A DNA stretch of 64,000 bases from Nymphalis io (lineage: Eukaryota; Arthropoda; Insecta; Lepidoptera; Nymphalidae). The position numbers and the translations under genes are program-made. The stretch lies in the NCBI RefSeq assembly GCF_905147045.1, contig NC_065904.1, positions 3,968,001-4,032,000 on the forward strand, written 5' to 3'. Below, piece after piece: positions 60,595-64,000 of the stretch (positions within the stretch are counted from its first letter, which is position 1; the number at the start of each line of letters is the position of its first letter). The notes beneath the pieces are model-generated. The model did not search any database. It saw nothing but the letters and a program-made list of their open reading frames with translations, and had not been told where the DNA came from.

Positions 60595-61102
60595 CCATCG
60601 TCTTGTAGCCTTCAGTAACCATTTCTTATACAATGATTCTTCTATAACTTCCCTCAAATTTGCTAATTGTAATTCATGTCTCTTCTTTTGGACTATTGAG
60701 TTTCCTGGGTCGAAGTAATGGATGTACGTCGCAATTGTAAAATACACCTGAAATTAGTAGACACAATCACATACTTTGGTTATATTAAAAAGTGTACATT
60801 TCAACGTACTTGTATATCAATTATTTCTTCAAGACAATCGGATAAATAGTTGTTCAAATGCAATTAAAGTCAACTATCATTAATTTTACGCTAATATTAC
60901 AATGAAACGCATCATCGACTTATCTTATAATTTTACTAATGCAGTATTTTTGATTATTATTTATAATTGTTAATATAAATAGTACTACTGCTATTATTAC
61001 TTAACAAGACTAAATATATTTACTTTTATATCATTATATTTTAAACAAACACTAAAATTAAAGTCGTTAATTATTTTTTTAAATTATTTTTTCATGCTCC
61101 AA

Positions 61103-61743
61103 TTAGATATTTGGTCGGTCGTAGTCTGAAGTCGTTCCTCTGAAGTGATCACGGGCTCTTTCTGTTAAATTATCAAGACCGATCTCGTGATTTCTGTCTA
61201 GAATTTTCACGAGAGCGACCTCGTGATCTTCCCCTGGATCTTCCTCGAGAGTGACCTCGCGATTTTCCTCGAGAGTGTTCTCGTGACCTTCCCCTGGATC
61301 TTCCTGGAGAGTGACTTCGTGATGTTTTTCTAGACCGGCTTCGTGATCTGTCTCTGGATTTTCTTCTTGGTCGCCTTCTATTTCTTTCCAAATTTAGTTC
61401 TTGTCCCTCTATACAGTAACAGTAACAGCCTGTTAATGTCCCACTGCTGGGCTAAGGCCTCCTCTCCCTTTTTTGAGGAGAAGGTTTGGAGCTTATTCTC
61501 AATGTACACTGTTAATTGTCCCTCTATAGGCCCGCCTAATTGGATTGAATCTTCTGTTCGTTCTGGCTTAAGGCCAGTTCTACTAAAGATGCCAACGGGT
61601 ATGACATGTGTCGTATTTGGAAAAGTTAAATTATTATTTCTAGGTGGAGTCAATTCTATAGTATAAACATTTTCTTGTTCAATATTCTCACCTAATTCAC
61701 GAAGAAAATCTCGACGGATGTTAAGCACAATTTTTACTGCCAT
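61103..61743 (-). pseudogene. RS-rich gene copy, broken by a SINE and a frameshift
   Basis: ATG at 61743 starts MAVKIVLNIRRDFLRELGEN and runs to about residue 75 (QLGGPIEGQ). A 102-bp insertion (61515-61414) with a 13-bp duplication then shifts the frame. Past it the frame reads ELNLERNRRRPRRKSRDRSR followed by R/S/G repeats (SRGRSREHSRGKSRGHSRGR) to a TGA at 61175-61173. A different frame continues across that point with LTERARDHFRGTTSDYDRPN and TAA at 61105-61103. Arm 1 keeps the same C-terminal codons, which supports them as the original end. The N-terminal domain is not recognised. RS-type tails occur in nuclear RNA-processing proteins; that role is inference only. Confidence 0.65.
61401..61528 (-). 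mobile_element. 5'-truncated family-A SINE with 13-bp target-site duplication
   Basis: TTGTCCCTCTATA occurs at 61401-61413 and 61516-61528. Between them, on the minus strand, is the SINE 3' part ('aataagctccaaaccttctc', 'cagcagtgggacattaacag', 'ttactgttactg') preceded by about 25 bp of other sequence. Confidence 0.9.
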
Positions 61744-61768
61744 AGTTACCTTTTAGATAATATTCTAA

Positions 61769-61844
61769 ACGTATTTATAAACAAAACGAACGAATACCGT
61801 TAGTTGCAGATGGCTCCATGAGTATAAACTGAAGCTGTTTATAT
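61769..61844 (-). repeat. 75-bp sequence 5' of the RS-rich pseudogene, shared with 47.5 kb
   Basis: Lies 26 bp before the ATG at 61743 and matches 47507-47581. It may be the 5' UTR or promoter of the RS-rich gene, or a separate repeat. Confidence 0.75.
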
Positions 61845-61847
61845 GAG

Positions 61848-64000
61848 GTTTAAGAATTTATTCTCAAAAAGACAGATTCACTTACATGAGAACAGTATGA
61901 TAAATGTAAAGATGACAAAAAATATATTCGCCTTATAGATACTTAGTTAACGGAATGTAATATAGTAAAATAGATGTGTGTATTTTAATCGGTACAAAAG
62001 TGGGTATTCTCTAAAATATATTTTGAGAGTTGAGACTTGAACCCGTTAACTGAGCTTACATTTTTTATATAAGATGGTAATTTGTTATATAGTTGTGCTC
62101 CATCGAAAGTTATATTTTTTTTTGCAAATTTGTTCTAATTTTTGGGAGTACTAATAAGCTTGGTCTACGGGTGCTACGTTTATTGCTTTGTTTTATAAAT
62201 GACAATTCTGAATGTATCGATTTATTAATAATTTTTCTAATGAGAATACAAGAATTATATACATAAAGTTGTCGTAAGTTCATAATATTTGTTTCTTTGT
62301 AAAGTTTAGTTGTTGATGTCAAAGGTGGATATCTAAAAAGTATTTTAATAATTTTATTTTGTTTTCTTTGTAGTTCTTGCAGTTTTGTTTTTCCAGTATT
62401 ACCCCATATTTCTATTAAATACAATAAATGCGATTTTACTAGCGAATTGTAGATGTTATACTTTATTTTTTTAGGTAAGCATTTTGAAATATTTGTTAAT
62501 GACCCAATTAAAGAGGAAAGTTTTTTATTAATGTAATCTACTTGATATTTGAAAGTTAAGTGATTGTCTATTCGTAACCCTAAATATTTTTCACAGTTTT
62601 TCTGCTCAATTGGAAAATTGTCAATAGTTAATGGAACATGCGGTGCAATCCTTTTATTTTTAGTTTTGAATACAATGTAACAAGTTTTGGAAACGTTAAT
62701 AGTTAAAAGATTTTGATTGAACCATTTATGCAAAACATCTAAATCACGTTGAGCTTGAGAAATTATATCATTTATGTTATTACCGAAATAGAATAAACAG
62801 GTGTCATCTGCACACAAAGTCAGGTGACCATTTAGTTTCAAAGTTGCAATATCGTTTACATAAATTAAAAAGAGAAGTGGTCCCAAAATTGAGCCCTGTG
62901 GAACACCACAGGTGACAGGCAAAGCACTACTTTGTATATCACCAATTTTGACGATTTGCAATCTGTTTGTTAGGTACGATTTTAACATTTCTAGTACAGT
63001 ACCTTTGATACCTATGTTTTGAAGTTTATGTAATAAGATTTTATGACTTACGGTATCAAAGGCTTTTTTAAGTCGATAAATACGCCCAGAGCCATGTTCT
63101 TTCTATCTAGGTTCTGTCTTATTTTTGTTACTAGATCTACAGTTGCAGCAGTGGTGTTACTTCTAGCTCTAAAGCCGTATTGTCGTTCAGTAATGAAATC
63201 AAAAGAGTCCAAATACGTTATTAAGCGGTTGTGAATTAATTTTTCTAAGATTTTTGAGAGAACAGGTAGCACAGATATTGGACGATAATTTTCTGGGTTT
63301 GTTAAAGATCCAGATTTGTGTATAGGTGTTATTTTTGCAACCTTTAATGAGTCTGGGAATAGTCCCTCGGACATAAGCTTGTTAAAACAGCGTGCCAGAC
63401 ATTTTGATATTAAATTACATAAACATTTCAATACATTTGAGCTAATCTTATCTATACCACTACTTGCATTCGAATCAAGATCCCCTATCAGTCTTTCAAT
63501 CTCACAAAAGCTACACGGTTTGAATGTTACAAGTTCATGTTCATTGATTGTATTAATTGTGTGTAGGATGCTGTGGTGTCGTGTTGGTATTCTTTTTGCT
63601 AAGAGGAAACCTATTGTTGCGAAATATTTGTTAAATACGTTACAAATATCGTTTGTATCAGAAATTATTTTTGATTCTACTATTATTTTAGAGGGAGCAC
63701 AACTTTGACTTATTTTATTACTACATAATTTATTAACTAAGGTCCAAATTTTATTAGGATTCTTTGCGTTGTTTGTAAATAGTTTGTAATAGTATGTATC
63801 TTTTGTATTTTGTATCAACGTACCTATTTCATTTCTCTTTGAATAAAATTGATTTTTTACATACTCATTGTCGGGATTGTTTTTATATTGCGTCCATAAA
63901 AAGTTCCTCTGACTTATTCCATCGACGATATCTTTGCTTATCCAATCATCTCTTATGTGGTTTAAAATTTTGGTTTTTCTTTCTTTACAGTCCATAACAT
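61848..64000 (-). mobile_element. LINE of jockey/CR1-like type (family F), copy 2, runs off the right edge
   Basis: The minus strand from the right edge reads MDCKERKTKILNHIRDDWIS, the linker (SQRNFLWTQYKNNPDNEYVK), then RT (SNASSGIDKISSNVLKCLCN, ENYRPISVLPVLSKILEKLI, RQYGFRARSNTTAATVDLVT, LGVFIDLKK). A frame break follows at 63069-63063. The next frame (62988-62110) carries CGVPQGSILGPLLFLIYVND and LCADDTCLFYFGNN, then the C-terminal region to RSTRRPSLLVLPKIRTN. Better preserved than copy 1. RT motif C is CADD where copy 1 has YADD. The 3' end has the same 'ttttgagaataaa' text. Confidence 0.9.

Larger units (their letters stand above)
57545..60747 (-). pseudogene. Second copy of the unidentified terminal exon, interrupted
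   Basis: Acceptor AG at 60749-60748, then VYFTIATYIHYFDPGNSIVQ and KKRHELQLANLREVIEESLY up to KATRRW at 60595. The frame then enters LINE sequence. The last part of the exon (from TTGCAACTG) reappears at 57607 and loses the stop context. By comparison with 54426-54496, about 71 bp of exon are missing at the junction. Non-functional as an exon. Confidence 0.82.
57400..61140 (-). repeat. Inverted duplication, arm 2 (split by an R1 LINE)
   Basis: Reverse complement of arm 1: spacer plus exon at about 61140-60595, then the end of the exon and its 3' flank at 57607-57400. Between them lies the R1 fragment. It lacks the RTE insertion of arm 1. Confidence 0.85.

Noticed and set aside
1..64000. CRISPR arrays, bacterial operons, rRNA genes
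   Set aside because: None seen. Introns, SINEs and LINEs show this is animal nuclear DNA. The short tandem repeats lack the regular spacer structure of CRISPR.

Overview
ORGANISM AND OVERALL CHARACTER. The window is insect nuclear DNA, almost certainly from a lepidopteran. A butterfly, perhaps a nymphalid, is a guess from repeat style only. It is AT-rich, with intron-split genes using GT/AG splice sites and small exons in long introns. It carries many tRNA-derived SINEs, poly(A)-tailed SINE-like elements of about 290 bp, mariner remnants, and non-LTR retrotransposons (LINEs) of R1, RTE and jockey/CR1-like type. Gene models were assembled by eye from splice sites, phase and conserved protein motifs. 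No database search was possible.  LEFT PART (1-29.2 kb). On the minus strand lies the 5' coding half of an hnRNP K / bancal-type KH-domain gene: five coding exons at 4728-2107, ATG at 4723, continuing past the left edge. A GC-rich island at about 7.3-7.6 kb followed by a minus-strand splice donor at 7164/7163 may be its promoter and 5' noncoding exon. From 7.6 to 20 kb only repeats are seen. On the plus strand a complete six-exon STIMATE/TMEM110-like gene (20038-29188, 251 aa) encodes an ER membrane regulator of store-operated calcium entry. Its second intron holds a recent tandem duplication with two SINEs and a later insertion.  MIDDLE PART (33-43.6 kb). A small five-exon coiled-coil gene on the minus strand (35391-33015, 192 aa, not recognised) is head-to-head with a SREK1-like SR splicing factor on the plus strand (36127-43420, 683 aa, four exons: two RRMs, then an RS/KE-rich tail). 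They are separated by about 735 bp that probably contains both promoters. SREK1 intron 3 contains a decayed Ty3/gypsy-type integrase fragment flanked by short tandem repeats.  RIGHT PART (44-64 kb). This is a transposon-rich zone: two broken mariners, a jockey/CR1-like LINE (about 48.2-51.2 kb, minus), two copies of another LINE in opposite orientation (54.8-57.3 kb plus; 61.85-64.0 kb minus), an RTE 3' fragment, and a long R1-clade LINE (57.6-60.6 kb, minus) with a SINE-like element carrying 68 A's inside its reverse transcriptase. Beneath these is an inverted duplication of a host-like segment. One arm (53.47-54.64 kb) has an intact-looking terminal exon. The other (61.74-57.4 kb, minus) carries the same exon split by the R1 fragment, preceded by an arginine/serine-rich gene broken by a SINE with a 13-bp target-site duplication.  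HOW THE GENES RELATE. hnRNP K and SREK1 are both nuclear RNA-processing factors and STIMATE is an ER membrane protein; nothing in the sequence suggests a common pathway. The least explained items are the coiled-coil gene, the unidentified genes in the inverted duplication, and a shared A-AAA-AAG frame break in the reverse transcriptase of two LINE copies.
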